DNA from: Arthrobacter humicola
Lineage (GTDB): Bacteria; Actinomycetota; Actinomycetes; Actinomycetales; Micrococcaceae
Assembly (NCBI RefSeq): GCF_022803015.1
Contig: NZ_JAFKON010000005.1
Location: 186,001 to 250,000 of the forward strand
Length of the DNA stretch: 64,000 bases
Reading direction: 5' to 3'
In this document: one piece after another, positions 29,249-38,490 of the stretch
Layout of the letters: each line of letters opens with the position of its first letter
How positions within the stretch are numbered: position 1 is the first letter of the stretch
Program-made: the position numbers and the translations under genes
The notes under the pieces: generated by a model
Seen by the model: only the letters and a program-made list of their open reading frames with translations
Database searches by the model: none
Told to the model about the DNA's origin: nothing

Positions 29249-29410
29249 CTAGCGCTTCGTAGGGTCCTTCCGGATGCCCAGGCCCACGAGTGCGCCGACC
29301 CCGAGGCCGATCAGCAGGCCCGTGAATGGCTTGTCGACGGTGGTGACCCCGATGGCGAAGCCGAGGGCCGCGCCGAGGAGCATTCCGATCCACAGGGATT
29401 CGTACTTCAC
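29249..29410 (-). CDS. 53-residue Gly-rich membrane protein
   Basis: A GTG-started frame encodes KYESLWIGMLLGAALGFAIG, a short charged turn (VDKPFTG), a second helix LLIGLGVGALVGLGI and a basic tail RKDPTKR. Third positions are almost all G or C, as in real genes here. A weak GAGG lies close to the GTG. It is a two-helix miniprotein of unknown function in the gap between two purine-catabolic transcription units. Confidence 0.65.
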   Translation of the reverse strand: MKYESLWIGMLLGAALGFAIGVTTVDKPFTGLLIGLGVGALVGLGIRKDPTKR

Positions 29411-29501
29411 AGCCTCAGGCTAGCAAGCATCGCCCGGGCCGCAAGGGCTCCGGGCTGGATGACCAGATTTGGTGCGGAGGCGCGACCGGCGGAACCACGG
29501 A

Positions 29502-29532
29502 GGAGTCCGCCCCGTCAGACGGGGCGGACTCC
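29502..29532. terminator. Hairpin after the malic enzyme-aceB-allE operon
   Basis: GGAGTCCGCCCCGTC (29502-29516) and its exact complement (29518-29532) form a 13-15 bp stem about 45 bp past the allE stop. No T-run is seen on either strand. Confidence 0.6.
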
Positions 29533-29576
29533 ACTACGTGGATCGGTATTGGTGGATTGGTAGTGCTGGATCGGTC

Positions 29577-30389
29577 TTAGGTCAGGCGGATCTGGCGGTT
29601 GACGTCCTTGTACAGCAGGTACCGGAAGTTGCCCGGACCGCCGGCGTAGCACGCCTGGGGGCAGAAGGCACGCAGCCACATGAAGTCGCCGGCCTCCACC
29701 TCCACCCAGTCGTCATTGAGCCGGTAGACGGCTTTGCCTTCCAGCACGAAGAGGCCGTGCTCCATGACGTGGGTTTCCGCGAAGGGGATGGAGGCGCCGG
29801 GCTTGAGGGTGACGATGTTGACGTGCATGTCGTGGGCGAGGTCCTCCGGGTCCACGAAACGCGTGGTGGCCCAGGCCCCGTCGGTGTCCGGCATCGCCCG
29901 CGGTGCGACGTCCTGGTCGCGGGTTACAAAGGATTTCGCCGTGTAGCCGTCCAGCGGCTCGTAGGCCTTCCGGATCCACTGGAAACTGGCGATCTCCCCG
30001 GACTCGTTCGCCACGGACCATTGGGCCCCCGCGGCGAGGTAGGCGTAGCCGCCCTCGCCCAGCCTGTGGATTTCCCCTTCGAGGGTCAGTGCCAGGGCGC
30101 CCTTGGTCAGGAAGATGACGCCTTCGACGCCGGCCTCCGGCTCGGGCTTCTCCGAGCCTCCGCCCGGTCCCACCTCGACGATCAGCTGCGAGAACGTCGT
30201 GGCAAAACCGGCGATGGGCCGGGCCAGGATCCAGGAGCGGGTGTTGGTCCAGCCGGGCAGTTTGCTCGTGACGATGTCCCGGAGCACGCCCTTCGGAATG
30301 ACGGTGTAGGCCTCCTTGACCACGGCCCGGTCGGAGAGGATCTGGGTCTGCGGCGGAAGCCCGCCTTCGGGGTAGAAATAGTTGCTCAT
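29577..30389 (-). CDS. allE: (S)-ureidoglycine aminohydrolase
   Basis: 270 residues, a bicupin. SNYFYPEGGLPPQTQILSDRAVVKEAYTVIPKG is the AllE/YlbA start; the second cupin holds FAETHVMEHGLFVLEGKAVYRL and GDFMWLRAFCPQACYAGGPG, with the metal-binding His/Glu/His/Gln set. It releases ammonia from ureidoglycine to give ureidoglycolate. Its ATG overlaps the preceding gene's stop (ATGA). Allantoate amidohydrolase, which makes its substrate, is not in the window. Confidence 0.94.
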   Translation of the reverse strand: MSNYFYPEGGLPPQTQILSDRAVVKEAYTVIPKGVLRDIVTSKLPGWTNTRSWILARPIAGFATTFSQLIVEVGPGGGSEKPEPEAGVEGVIFLTKGALALTLEGEIHRLGEGGYAYLAAGAQWSVANESGEIASFQWIRKAYEPLDGYTAKSFVTRDQDVAPRAMPDTDGAWATTRFVDPEDLAHDMHVNIVTLKPGASIPFAETHVMEHGLFVLEGKAVYRLNDDWVEVEAGDFMWLRAFCPQACYAGGPGNFRYLLYKDVNRQIRLT

Positions 30390-31735
30390 GGGTGCGTTCC
30401 TTTTGCTGAGGGAGTTGAGGTGTTGGCCAGCCGGGGGTGGGCCAGCGCGGTGAGTTCAGGGAGCCCGACGCCGGCCAGCGCCATGACTTCTTCGGTGCCG
30501 ACGGCGCCGCACTGGACGCCGCGCAGCACGAAGGCTGCCAGAGCCCGTGCGGTGGCGGGTTCGTCCAGAACGCCGCCGGCGGTTTGGTCCACGTAATTGC
30601 GGAGCCGGGCAGCGGCGGCCGGGAGCCCTTGCCGGTAGAAGGCGTAGGTTGCGGCGAACCGGCTGGGCAGCTGGGCGGGGTGGAGGTCCCAGCCCTGGTA
30701 GTAGCCGCGTTCCAGCGAGCGGCGGACCAGCCGGCCGTGGAGCTGCCAGGCCTGCTCCACGTTCCCGCCCACCGGGATGATGTTGGTGGAGCCGTCGGAG
30801 AGCCGGATCCCGGTGCCGGCCGCGGCAAGCTGCATGACTTCCTTGGCAAAGTCCGCCACGGGATGTTCCATGGACTGGTATTCGGCGGAGATCTGCAGCG
30901 ATGCCGAGTAGTCGTAGGTGCCGTAGTGCAGCCCGCTGATCCGGCCGGGCACCGCGTGCGGCAGGCGCGCCACCGGCGAGGTTCCGTCCGGGCCCAGGAT
31001 GAGCTGCGGCGTTTCCACCTGCACCTCAAAGCGGAGCCGGCCCGCGGGGAGCGAGTGGACTTCCTCGAGCCGGGACACGGCGAAGGCCATGGCCTCCACC
31101 TGCGCCACCGTGGTGACCTTTGGCAGGGTGAGGACGAGCCCGTCCGGCAGTTCGCCGGCCGTGGCCAGCTGCGAGACGAAGAGATCCAGGGTCCGCAGAC
31201 CCCGGGCGCGGGTGGCAGCCTCGAAGCACTTGAAGCGGATCCCGATGAACGGCGGCGCGGTACCGGCGGCGACGGCGGCGGCCACGGCGGATGCCGCGGC
31301 GGCAGCGGCGGCGTCCTCGGCGTCGTCGCCCCGGTCCCCGAACCCGTCCTCAAAGTCCAGACGGAGGTCCTCGATCGGCTCGCGTGAGAGCTTGGCCCGG
31401 ACCCGCGGCGCGACGGCGGCGGCCAGTTCGGTTTCCTGGCCCTGCAGCGCGCACAGGCTTTCGACGCCGCCGCGGGCGTCCACCGCGGCGAGGGCCTGGG
31501 CGCCCCAGTCCGCGGCGAACTCCGGGCCGAAGCGGTCGGCCGGAACGTAGACGGTGTGCACCGGCTGGCGGGAGCCGTCGTCGCCCGGGTAGCTGCGCTC
31601 CAGCAGCCGGTCGGTGTCGGCGAGCTGCGCATCGATCCGGGCGAGGTCGGCCCCGGAGAGGGCCGGCGTCACCGGACCCTGGCTCTGCAGATGGCTGCGT
31701 GGTTGCGGCCTGGCACTGGCGGAGGTGGCTGCCAT
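30386..31735 (-). CDS. HpcH/HpaI-like aldolase-family protein (DUF6986)
   Basis: 449 residues. The core resembles citrate lyase beta/malyl-CoA lyase-type TIM barrels: LRLDFEDGFGDRGDDAED, FIGIRFKCFEAATRARGLRT, LRFEVQVETPQLIL and ISGLHYGTYDYSASLQIS. It is found in Actinobacteria next to malate synthase. The tight aceB-this-allE arrangement (3-bp gap, then overlap) suggests work on glyoxylate or ureidoglycolate, but I know of no established reaction. The acidic and Arg residues expected for a metal-dependent aldolase are present. Confidence 0.75.
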   Translation of the reverse strand: MAATSASARPQPRSHLQSQGPVTPALSGADLARIDAQLADTDRLLERSYPGDDGSRQPVHTVYVPADRFGPEFAADWGAQALAAVDARGGVESLCALQGQETELAAAVAPRVRAKLSREPIEDLRLDFEDGFGDRGDDAEDAAAAAAASAVAAAVAAGTAPPFIGIRFKCFEAATRARGLRTLDLFVSQLATAGELPDGLVLTLPKVTTVAQVEAMAFAVSRLEEVHSLPAGRLRFEVQVETPQLILGPDGTSPVARLPHAVPGRISGLHYGTYDYSASLQISAEYQSMEHPVADFAKEVMQLAAAGTGIRLSDGSTNIIPVGGNVEQAWQLHGRLVRRSLERGYYQGWDLHPAQLPSRFAATYAFYRQGLPAAAARLRNYVDQTAGGVLDEPATARALAAFVLRGVQCGAVGTEEVMALAGVGLPELTALAHPRLANTSTPSAKGTHP

Positions 31736-31738
31736 GCC

Positions 31739-33337
31739 TCAGCCCACCAGCTCGTAAGCCGGCGTGGTGAGGAAGTCCGTGTAGTCCTCGGACAGGCAGA
31801 TGTCGCCGATGAGCTTGCTGGCGGGCAGGTAGTGCTTCACGAAAGCTTCCTCGCCCACCTCGCCCCGGAGCTTCTCGGTTTCCTCGGCCAGGATCCCGGA
31901 TACCAGCTCGCGGGTGACGGTCCGGCCAGTGTCGGCGAGCACAGAGTTGTTGCGGATCTGCTGCCAGACCTGGGACCGCGAGATTTCCGCCGTCGCCGCG
32001 TCCTCCATCAGGTTGTGGATGGCGACCGCGCCGTTGCCCGAAATCCACACCGCTGTGTAGGCGACGGCAACGTAGAGGTTCAGGCGCATGCCTGCCTCGG
32101 TGACCGTGCCACGGGCGGAGGCGACGTCCAGGAGCTGGTCCGCGGTGACCGAGACTTCCGGGCGCTGCCTGTCCAGCTGGTTCGGCCGCTCGCCCAGGAC
32201 GGCGTCGAAGACGTCCCGGCAGACCGGCACCAGGTCCGGGTGGGCCACCCAGGAACCGTCAAAGCCGTCGTTCGCCTCACGGGTCTTGTCCGCGCGCACT
32301 TTCTCGAACGCCTGGGCTGTCACCTCGGGTTCGCGGCGGTTGGGAATGACGGCCGCCATGCCGCCCATGGCGAAGGCGCCGCGGTGGTGGCAGGTCTTGA
32401 CCAGCAGTTCGGTGTAGGCACGCATGAACGGCGCGGTCATGGCCACGGTGGCGCGGTCCGGCAGCACAAAGCGCGAGCCGGCATCACGGAAGTACTTGAT
32501 GATGCTGAACAGGTAGTCCCAGCGGCCAGCGTTCAGGCCGGAGGCGTGGTCGCGGAGTTCGTAGAGGATCTCGTCCATTTCGAATGCTGCAGGGATGGTC
32601 TCGATCAGGACGGTCGCGCGGATGGTGCCTTGCGGAATGCCGAGGTAGTCCTGGGCGAAGACGAAGACCTCGTTCCACAGCCGGGCCTCGAGGTGGCTCT
32701 CCATCTTGGGCAGGTAATAGTACGGGCCATGGCCATTTTTCAGCAGCTGCCTGGCGGTGTGGAAGAAGTGCAGGCCGAAGTCCACCAGGGCGCCCACGGT
32801 GTGTTCGCCGTCGATCAGCAGGTGGCGCTCTGCCATGTGCCAGCCGCGCGGGCGGGCGACAACGACGGCCAGCGGGGCATCGGTCCGGAGCGTATATTCC
32901 TTGCCCTCGGGGGAGGTGTAGGCCAGGGTTCCCGCCGCGGCGTCGCGGAGGTTCAGGATTGATTCGACCACGTTGGACCAGGTGGGAGTGCTGGCGTCCT
33001 CGAGGTCCGCGAGCCAGACCTTGGCCCCGGAGTTCAGGGCATTAATGGCCATCTTGGCCGGTGCGGCCGGACCCGTCATTTCCACCCGGCGGTCCTGCAG
33101 GGCTGTCGGGGCCGGGGCCACCGTCCAGTCGCCTTCACGGATATCACGGGTTTCCGGCAGGAAATCGAGCCGGCCGGTGCGGCCCACCTCGTCGCGTTTG
33201 ACCGCGCGGGCCTTGAGCAAATCCCCGCGGGTGGCGGCGAAACGTTGGTGCAATTGCTCAATGAAGGCCAGCGCCTCGGGTGTGAGGATCTCCTCCGCGC
33301 GGTCAACGGGGCGGCGGGCTGAAATGGTGAGGGCCAT
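31739..33337 (-). CDS. aceB: Malate synthase A
   Basis: 532 residues. MINALN-type metal region AKMAINALNSGAKVWLADLEDASTPTW, PRGWHMAERHLL with the catalytic arginine, PKMESHLEARLWNEVFVFAQD, GRWDYLFSIIKYF and the closing LSEDYTDFLTTPAYELV are all malate synthase A motifs. It condenses glyoxylate with acetyl-CoA to malate. GGAAGGA precedes the ATG. Downstream of malic enzyme, it turns purine-derived glyoxylate into malate and then pyruvate. Confidence 0.97.
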   Translation of the reverse strand: MALTISARRPVDRAEEILTPEALAFIEQLHQRFAATRGDLLKARAVKRDEVGRTGRLDFLPETRDIREGDWTVAPAPTALQDRRVEMTGPAAPAKMAINALNSGAKVWLADLEDASTPTWSNVVESILNLRDAAAGTLAYTSPEGKEYTLRTDAPLAVVVARPRGWHMAERHLLIDGEHTVGALVDFGLHFFHTARQLLKNGHGPYYYLPKMESHLEARLWNEVFVFAQDYLGIPQGTIRATVLIETIPAAFEMDEILYELRDHASGLNAGRWDYLFSIIKYFRDAGSRFVLPDRATVAMTAPFMRAYTELLVKTCHHRGAFAMGGMAAVIPNRREPEVTAQAFEKVRADKTREANDGFDGSWVAHPDLVPVCRDVFDAVLGERPNQLDRQRPEVSVTADQLLDVASARGTVTEAGMRLNLYVAVAYTAVWISGNGAVAIHNLMEDAATAEISRSQVWQQIRNNSVLADTGRTVTRELVSGILAEETEKLRGEVGEEAFVKHYLPASKLIGDICLSEDYTDFLTTPAYELVG

Positions 33338-33372
33338 TGTGGTCCTTCCTGGTCGGTGAAGCAGGCGGCGAA

Positions 33373-34785
33373 TCAGGCGTGGGTCAGCGCGGCGGCCGGG
33401 ACCGTCGCATGGGCAGCCGCGACAACCGCCGCGGCGACGTCGGCGGCAACGTGGGGGTCGAAGACGCTGGGAATGATGTAGCTGGCATTGAGCTCATCGT
33501 CGGCGACCCGGTTGGCGATCGCCGCGGCGGCGGCCACCAGCATCTCGGGGGTGATGTCCGCCGCCCCCGCGTCCAGCAGCCCGCGGAAGAATCCTGGGAA
33601 GGCCAGGACGTTGTTGATCTGGTTGGGGAAGTCGCTGCGGCCGGTCGCCACCACAGCGGCGTGCCGTGATGCGACCACCGGGTCGATTTCCGGCGTGGGG
33701 TTGGCCATGGCGAACACAATAGCGTCGTTGGCCATGGATGCCACCTGTTCTTCGCCGATCACGTGCGGTGCGCTGACGCCGATGAAGACGTCGGCTCCCT
33801 TGAGCGCTTCGTGGAGGGTGCCCGAGAAGCCCCTTTCATTGGTGTTCTCGGCAATCCACGTGCGGTGCTCGTCGTTGTACTGTTCGCCGAAGTGGATCGC
33901 TCCCGAGCGGCCGGCGGCGATGATGTTGCGGGCCCCCTGTGCCTTGAGCAGCGCGATGATGGCGGAGCCGGCGGCGCCGACGCCCGAAACGACAATCCGG
34001 ACCTCGGAGAGTTTCTTGTCCACGACGCGCAGGGCGTTGGTCAGGGCTGCCAGCGTGACGATTGCGGTTCCGTGCTGGTCGTCGTGGAAGACCGGGATGT
34101 CGAGTTCCTCGCGGAGCCGGGTTTCGATCTCGAAGCAGCGCGGAGCGGCGATGTCCTCAAGATTGACCCCGCCATAGACCGGGGCGAGCGCCTTGACGAT
34201 CCGGATGATTTCCTCCGTGTCCTGGGTGTCCAGGCAGACCGGCCAGGCGTCGACGTTGGCGAACTGCTTGAAGAGCGCGGCCTTGCCTTCCATGACCGGC
34301 AGTGCGGCGGCCGGGCCGATGTTGCCGAGGCCCAGGACGGCGGAGCCGTCGGTGACGACGGCGATGGTGTTGCGTTTGATGGTCAGGTTCCGGGCGGCCT
34401 CGGGGTTTTCCGCGATCGCCAGGCAGACGCGGGCGACGCCGGGGGTGTAGGCCCGCGAGAGGTCGTCGCGGTTGCGCAGCGCGACCTTCGGGACAACTTC
34501 CAGCTTGCCGCCGAGGTGCATCAGGAAGGTTCGGTCCGAGACGTTCCGGACCGTGACGCCGTCGAGCGCGTTGAGCGCGTCCTTGACACGTGCGGCGTGC
34601 TCGTCGTCCGTGGTGTTGCAGGTGACGTCGACTACCAGGGTCTCGTGGTGGGATTCGGTGACGTCCAGGGCCGTGATCGCGGCGCCGGCCGCACCGACGG
34701 CGGCGGCCAGTTCGCTGGTGGCGGTGAAGCTCGAGGGCGCCTCCACGCGCAGGGTGATCGAATTTCCGGGGCTGGGATTCGCCAT
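33373..34785 (-). CDS. NAD(P)-dependent malic enzyme with N-terminal ACT-like domain
   Basis: 470 residues. Residues 1-85 look like an ACT regulatory domain ([22 protein letters not shown]). The catalytic part has [40 protein letters not shown] and [15 protein letters not shown]. It decarboxylates malate to pyruvate. GGAGGAAAA precedes the ATG. First gene of the malic enzyme-aceB-DUF6986-allE operon, divergent from the IclR gene across a shared control region. Confidence 0.95.
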   Translation of the reverse strand: MANPSPGNSITLRVEAPSSFTATSELAAAVGAAGAAITALDVTESHHETLVVDVTCNTTDDEHAARVKDALNALDGVTVRNVSDRTFLMHLGGKLEVVPKVALRNRDDLSRAYTPGVARVCLAIAENPEAARNLTIKRNTIAVVTDGSAVLGLGNIGPAAALPVMEGKAALFKQFANVDAWPVCLDTQDTEEIIRIVKALAPVYGGVNLEDIAAPRCFEIETRLREELDIPVFHDDQHGTAIVTLAALTNALRVVDKKLSEVRIVVSGVGAAGSAIIALLKAQGARNIIAAGRSGAIHFGEQYNDEHRTWIAENTNERGFSGTLHEALKGADVFIGVSAPHVIGEEQVASMANDAIVFAMANPTPEIDPVVASRHAAVVATGRSDFPNQINNVLAFPGFFRGLLDAGAADITPEMLVAAAAAIANRVADDELNASYIIPSVFDPHVAADVAAAVVAAAHATVPAAALTHA

Positions 34786-34857
34786 TGAATTTTCCTCCTA
34801 GTCGGCCCGCGGACGGGCTCTTACTGCACTAACTTATTTCGTATGATGGATATTATT

Positions 34858-34872
34858 ATCTACTTTGTGGAA
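34858..34872. promoter_or_regulatory. Candidate purine-regulon operator between malic enzyme and iclR genes
   Basis: ATCTACTTTGTGGAA shares its last ten bases with the hyi site. It lies 73 bp before the malic enzyme start and 120 bp before the IclR gene, so one bound regulator could control both directions. A partial relative, TTTCACGATGTGGATA, lies at about 34950, closer to the iclR start. Confidence 0.45.
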
Positions 34873-34991
34873 ATACAAGCCCCCAGGGGTCCGTCGGCGG
34901 CGGGGGCGGTACTGTATCTTGTGTCCACTAGGCACTTTTTTCACGATGTGGATAAAATTTGTCGTAAGCAACCCCTCAGGAGAGCAAAGTT

Positions 34992-35747
34992 ATGGCGGAA
35001 AAAGCCCCCGGAGGCGTGCAGTCCGTTGAACGCGTCTTCGAACTTCTGGAACTGATCACCGATGCCGGCGGCGACGTCACCCTCAGCGAACTCTCGTCCT
35101 CTACCGATCTGCCGCTTCCCACCATCCACCGGCTGCTGCGCACCCTCGTCACCCTGGGCTACATCAGGCAGCTGCCGAACCGCCGCTATGCCCTGGGCCC
35201 GCGCCTGATCCGTCTGGGCGAGGCGGCGAACAAGCAGCTCGGGGCGCTCGCCCGGCCGCAGCTCCAGTCCCTCGTGGAACGGCTCGGGGAAACCGCCAAC
35301 ATGGCTGTGCTGGACTCTGACATGGTGATGTACGTGGCCCAGGTCCCGTCCCTGCACTCCATGCGGATGATCACCGAAGTGGGCCGCCGCGGTTACATGC
35401 ACGCCACCGGCATGGGCAAGGCGATCCTGGCCCAGCTGGACGATGAGACGGTGCGTGGCATCGTGACCCGGAAGGGCATGCCCACACCCACACCGAAGAG
35501 CATCGGCGACGTCGAATCCCTGCTCGCCGACTTGAAGCTGATCCGCAGCCGCGGCTATTCGATCGATGAGGAAGAGCAGGAGATCGGCGTCCGCTGCTTC
35601 GCGATTGCCATCCCCAACGCGCCGACCCCCGCGGCGATTTCCGTCTCCGGGCCCGTTTCCCGGGTGGACGAGACTTTCGCGGACCGGGCTGTGCCGTTGC
35701 TGCGCGAGGCAGCCCTGGCGATCTCCCAGGACCTCAACAAGAGCTGA
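34992..35747 (+). CDS. IclR-family transcriptional regulator (AllR-like)
   Basis: 251 residues. The winged helix is SVERVFELLELITDAGGDVTLSELSSSTDLPLPTIHRLLRTLVTLGYI; the effector domain includes GRRGYMHATGMGKAILA and EEEQEIGVRCFAIAIPNAPTPAAISVSGP. The position in the middle of purine and glyoxylate genes makes an AllR/PurR-type role likely, with a ureide or glyoxylate as possible ligand (inference). CAGGAGAG precedes the ATG. Confidence 0.92.
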   Translation: MAEKAPGGVQSVERVFELLELITDAGGDVTLSELSSSTDLPLPTIHRLLRTLVTLGYIRQLPNRRYALGPRLIRLGEAANKQLGALARPQLQSLVERLGETANMAVLDSDMVMYVAQVPSLHSMRMITEVGRRGYMHATGMGKAILAQLDDETVRGIVTRKGMPTPTPKSIGDVESLLADLKLIRSRGYSIDEEEQEIGVRCFAIAIPNAPTPAAISVSGPVSRVDETFADRAVPLLREAALAISQDLNKS

Positions 35748-35781
35748 CATCCAGCGGCCGTGCCGCAGTCCGCCAGGCCAG

Positions 35782-35819
35782 GTTGCGGCCCCTTTTCCTT
35801 CACGGGGAGGGGCCGCAAC
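35782..35819. terminator. Hairpin between convergent iclR and permease genes
   Basis: GTTGCGGCCCCT (35782-35793) and AGGGGCCGCAAC (35808-35819) form a perfect 12-bp stem with a 14-nt loop between convergent genes. There is no T-run. Confidence 0.6.
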
Positions 35820-35845
35820 GCTCATGCCGGTGGTGTCTTAGGGGG

Positions 35846-37381
35846 CTAGTGTTCGGATGTCGCGGCGGACTCCACCGGGACTTCCTTGCCGTCGCAGTCG
35901 ATCAGTTTGCCGTTCTCGTAGCGGTCGCCCTCGGCCAGGCACTGGAGGTCTTCCTCGCGGATGACCCGGCCCGTTCCGGCCACGAAGACCGACTGGTTCT
36001 CCGAGTTGCCCTTCTTTAGGTGGTTGAAGAGCAGGTTCAGCGCGATGGCCATGACCGCTGCGGAGCTGATGCCGGAATGGAAAATCGTTGCGAACCAGCT
36101 GGGGAACTTGTCGTAGAACGTGGGGGCGGCGATCGGGATCATCCCGAAGCCGATGGAGGCGGCGACGATGATCAGGTTCATGTTGTTCCGGTACTCCACC
36201 TTGGCCAGGGTCCGGATGCCGCTCGCGGCCACCGTGCCGAAGAGCACGATCCCCGCACCGCCCAGGACGGCTGTGGGGACCGCCGCGACCACGCGGCCGA
36301 GCACCGGCAGCAGGCCCAGCAGCACCAGGATGACGCCGCCGGCCGCCACCACATAGCGGCTCTTGATCTTGGTGACGGCGACCAGGCCAACGTTCTGGGC
36401 GAACGCGCTCTGCGTGAAGGAACCGAAGACCGGCGCCACGAGGCTGGAAACCATATCTGCCCGCAGGCCCGCGGCGATCCGCTTCGAATCGACCCGGGTG
36501 CCCACGATTTCGCCGACGGCCAGGATGTCGGCCATGGTCTCGGTCAGGATGACCAGGACCACGATCAGCATGGAGATGATGGCGGCAGCCTCGAAGGTGG
36601 GTGCGCCGAGGTGGAACGGTGCGGGGAAGGCGACGATCGGGCCGTCACCAACCTTTGAGAAGTCCGCCATGCCGGTCACGACGGCCACCCCGGTTCCGGC
36701 GACCATGGCCAGCAGGATGGACAGGCGGGAAATGGTGGCGCTGCCGACCTTGCTCAGCAGGAGCACGAGGGCCAGGGTGATGGCCGCCAGCCCGATGTTG
36801 GCCACGCTCCCATAGTCCGCCGCCTTCTTGTTCCCGCCCATCGCCCAGTTGGCCGCCACGGGCATCAGCGTGAGGCCGATGGTGGTGATGACTGTGCCGG
36901 TGACCACCGGCGGGAAGAACCGGACAATCTTGGAGAACACCGGGGCGATCAGCAGCCCGATGGCTGCAGAGGCAATGACAGCGCCGAAGACGGCCGGGAG
37001 GCCGCCTCCGCCGGTGACGATGGCGACCATGGTCGCCACGCTGGCGAAGGAGACGCCTTGGACCAGGGGCAGCTGGGAGCCGAAGAACGGCACGCCCAGG
37101 GTCTGGAGCAGCGTTGCCAGGCCGCCCATGAAGAGGGCCGCGGCGATCAGGACCCCGACGTCGGCCGGGGCCAGGCCGGCGGCCTGGCCGACGATCAGGG
37201 GGACGGCGATGATGCCGCCGTACATGGTCAGGACGTGCTGGAAGCCGTAGGCGAAGCTACTTCCGACGGAGAGCCGTTGGTCCTCGGGGCGGAGAGTGCC
37301 GCCGGTGCCGCCGGTGCCGCCGGTGCCGCGGGTGCCGCGGGTGCGTGGCAGCCGGGCGGTCAATTTTTTGCGTGCGTTCAT
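35846..37381 (-). CDS. NCS2 nucleobase:cation symporter (xanthine/uric acid permease)
   Basis: 511 residues with about 14 membrane helices. LTMYGGIIAVPLIVG, QLPLVQGVSFASVATM, ILTETMADILAVGEIVG and FTQSAFAQNVGLVAVTKIKSRYV are signature regions of the UacT/XanQ/PbuX branch of NCS2 proteins. The next gene on the strand upstream is uricase, so xanthine or urate is the likely cargo. The N-terminus has an unusual RGTRGTGGTGGTGGT tract from a 9-bp DNA repeat. AGAAGG precedes the ATG. Confidence 0.93.
   Translation of the reverse strand: MNARKKLTARLPRTRGTRGTGGTGGTGGTLRPEDQRLSVGSSFAYGFQHVLTMYGGIIAVPLIVGQAAGLAPADVGVLIAAALFMGGLATLLQTLGVPFFGSQLPLVQGVSFASVATMVAIVTGGGGLPAVFGAVIASAAIGLLIAPVFSKIVRFFPPVVTGTVITTIGLTLMPVAANWAMGGNKKAADYGSVANIGLAAITLALVLLLSKVGSATISRLSILLAMVAGTGVAVVTGMADFSKVGDGPIVAFPAPFHLGAPTFEAAAIISMLIVVLVILTETMADILAVGEIVGTRVDSKRIAAGLRADMVSSLVAPVFGSFTQSAFAQNVGLVAVTKIKSRYVVAAGGVILVLLGLLPVLGRVVAAVPTAVLGGAGIVLFGTVAASGIRTLAKVEYRNNMNLIIVAASIGFGMIPIAAPTFYDKFPSWFATIFHSGISSAAVMAIALNLLFNHLKKGNSENQSVFVAGTGRVIREEDLQCLAEGDRYENGKLIDCDGKEVPVESAATSEH
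37296..37340. repeat. Five 9-bp tandem repeats in the permease N-terminus
   Basis: GTGCCGCCG three times, then GTGCCGCGG twice (plus-strand view), encode the Gly-Thr-Gly/Arg tract of the permease's cytoplasmic N-terminus. Unit gain or loss keeps the frame. Confidence 0.95.
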
Positions 37382-37489
37382 GGCAGACCTTCTTGGTTCA
37401 TGGCGGACGTCGTTGTCCGGCTAACAATGTCTGGCTAACGGGTGCCGGAGTGCCGGCGCCGGAGGCCCGGGCCGGCCGGCCCGGGAGTC

Positions 37490-38398
37490 CTAGCAGAAGC
37501 CGGCGATCCCGGACCAGGCGATTTCTGCGGGGCTGGCGTCTTCACGCTGGACAGTGGCCTCGATCAGGCCGTAAGGGCGGTCGGCGGCGAAGAAGACCTC
37601 GTTGGGGTTGTCGAGGCCAAAGGGCGAGAGGTCGACGAGGAAGTGGTGCTTGTTGGGCATGGAGAACTTGATCTCGTCGATCTCGGTGTGCGCTTCCAGG
37701 ACCTTGGCGCCCATGTCGAAGAGGGTCTGCTGCAGGGCGTGGGAGTAGTTTTCGCTGAAGCCCTCCAGCAGCAGGCTCTTGACGTCCTCGTAGCTCTTGT
37801 TGAAGTCGAACGTGCCGAAATCGGTGCCGGTCCTGAAGCGCCAGCGGGCCGATACGTCCGTGGCGAGGATGCGGTCGGACGTTTCCGGGAGGGTGGTGTA
37901 CTTGTCCCGCGGGAAGCCGCTGAACCCGGACTGGGTCGACTTCAACACGGTGAGGTCCTTGAGCCCGGCGATGAGGTGCTCGGTACCGCTGTCGCGGACA
38001 AGGACCGCGGTGCGGACTTCCTGGCCGCTGCGGACGAAGGAGTGGTCGTGCCCGGTCCCGTGGGCCTGGATCCGGTCCCATTTGTAGGATTCGGCTGCCC
38101 AGCGGCCGCCGGTGACCCAGTCGAAGTTCGAGGTGAAGTGCTTGCCTAGCCGCAGCAGGAAGGCTTCCGGGGAGCCGATGCCGTCCCGGGCGAAGGCATA
38201 GATGGTGTTCTTTTGGGTGTCCGTGGCCACCACATGGCTGTTGTCGCCTTCGAGGTGGGCAGCCGCGAAGTCCCCGCGCAACTGCGAGGTGACATTCAGG
38301 TCTTCGATTTCATGGCGGTCGGTGTCCCTGGTGATCTTGACGACCCGGACTTCGGCTTTTCCGTACTGGTTGTGGCCGAGGACGATCTTGTTGCTCAT
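37490..38398 (-). CDS. Urate oxidase (uricase)
   Basis: 302 residues from the ATG at 38398; the open frame continues upstream to 38440 but MSNKIVLGHNQYGKAEVRVVK is the normal start. LNVTSQLRGDFAAAHLEGDNSHVVATD, LKSTQSGFSGFPRDKYTTL, ILATDVSARWRF and MPNKHHFLVDLSPFG are uricase motifs, and the protein closely resembles the Arthrobacter globiformis enzyme as I recall it. It oxidises urate to 5-hydroxyisourate, which UraH and UraD (56.3-57.2 kb) then process. A structured leader with a terminator precedes it. Confidence 0.96.
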   Translation of the reverse strand: MSNKIVLGHNQYGKAEVRVVKITRDTDRHEIEDLNVTSQLRGDFAAAHLEGDNSHVVATDTQKNTIYAFARDGIGSPEAFLLRLGKHFTSNFDWVTGGRWAAESYKWDRIQAHGTGHDHSFVRSGQEVRTAVLVRDSGTEHLIAGLKDLTVLKSTQSGFSGFPRDKYTTLPETSDRILATDVSARWRFRTGTDFGTFDFNKSYEDVKSLLLEGFSENYSHALQQTLFDMGAKVLEAHTEIDEIKFSMPNKHHFLVDLSPFGLDNPNEVFFAADRPYGLIEATVQREDASPAEIAWSGIAGFC

Positions 38399-38419
38399 GG
38401 TCTGATTCCCAACTTCAGG

Positions 38420-38443
38420 TATGTGGCACCAAAGTCCCACATA
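38420..38443. promoter_or_regulatory. Inverted repeat just upstream of uricase
   Basis: TATGTGG (38420-38426) and CCACATA (38437-38443) are perfectly complementary with a 10-bp spacer, 22 bp before the uricase ATG. Related CCACATA/TCACATA words occur at 38686 and 39032. It may be an operator or an mRNA hairpin close to the start codon. Confidence 0.45.
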
Positions 38444-38490
38444 GAAATTAAGCGCGTGTTTCCCGCGCGTTTCTCATTCCGTCGGCCCAC

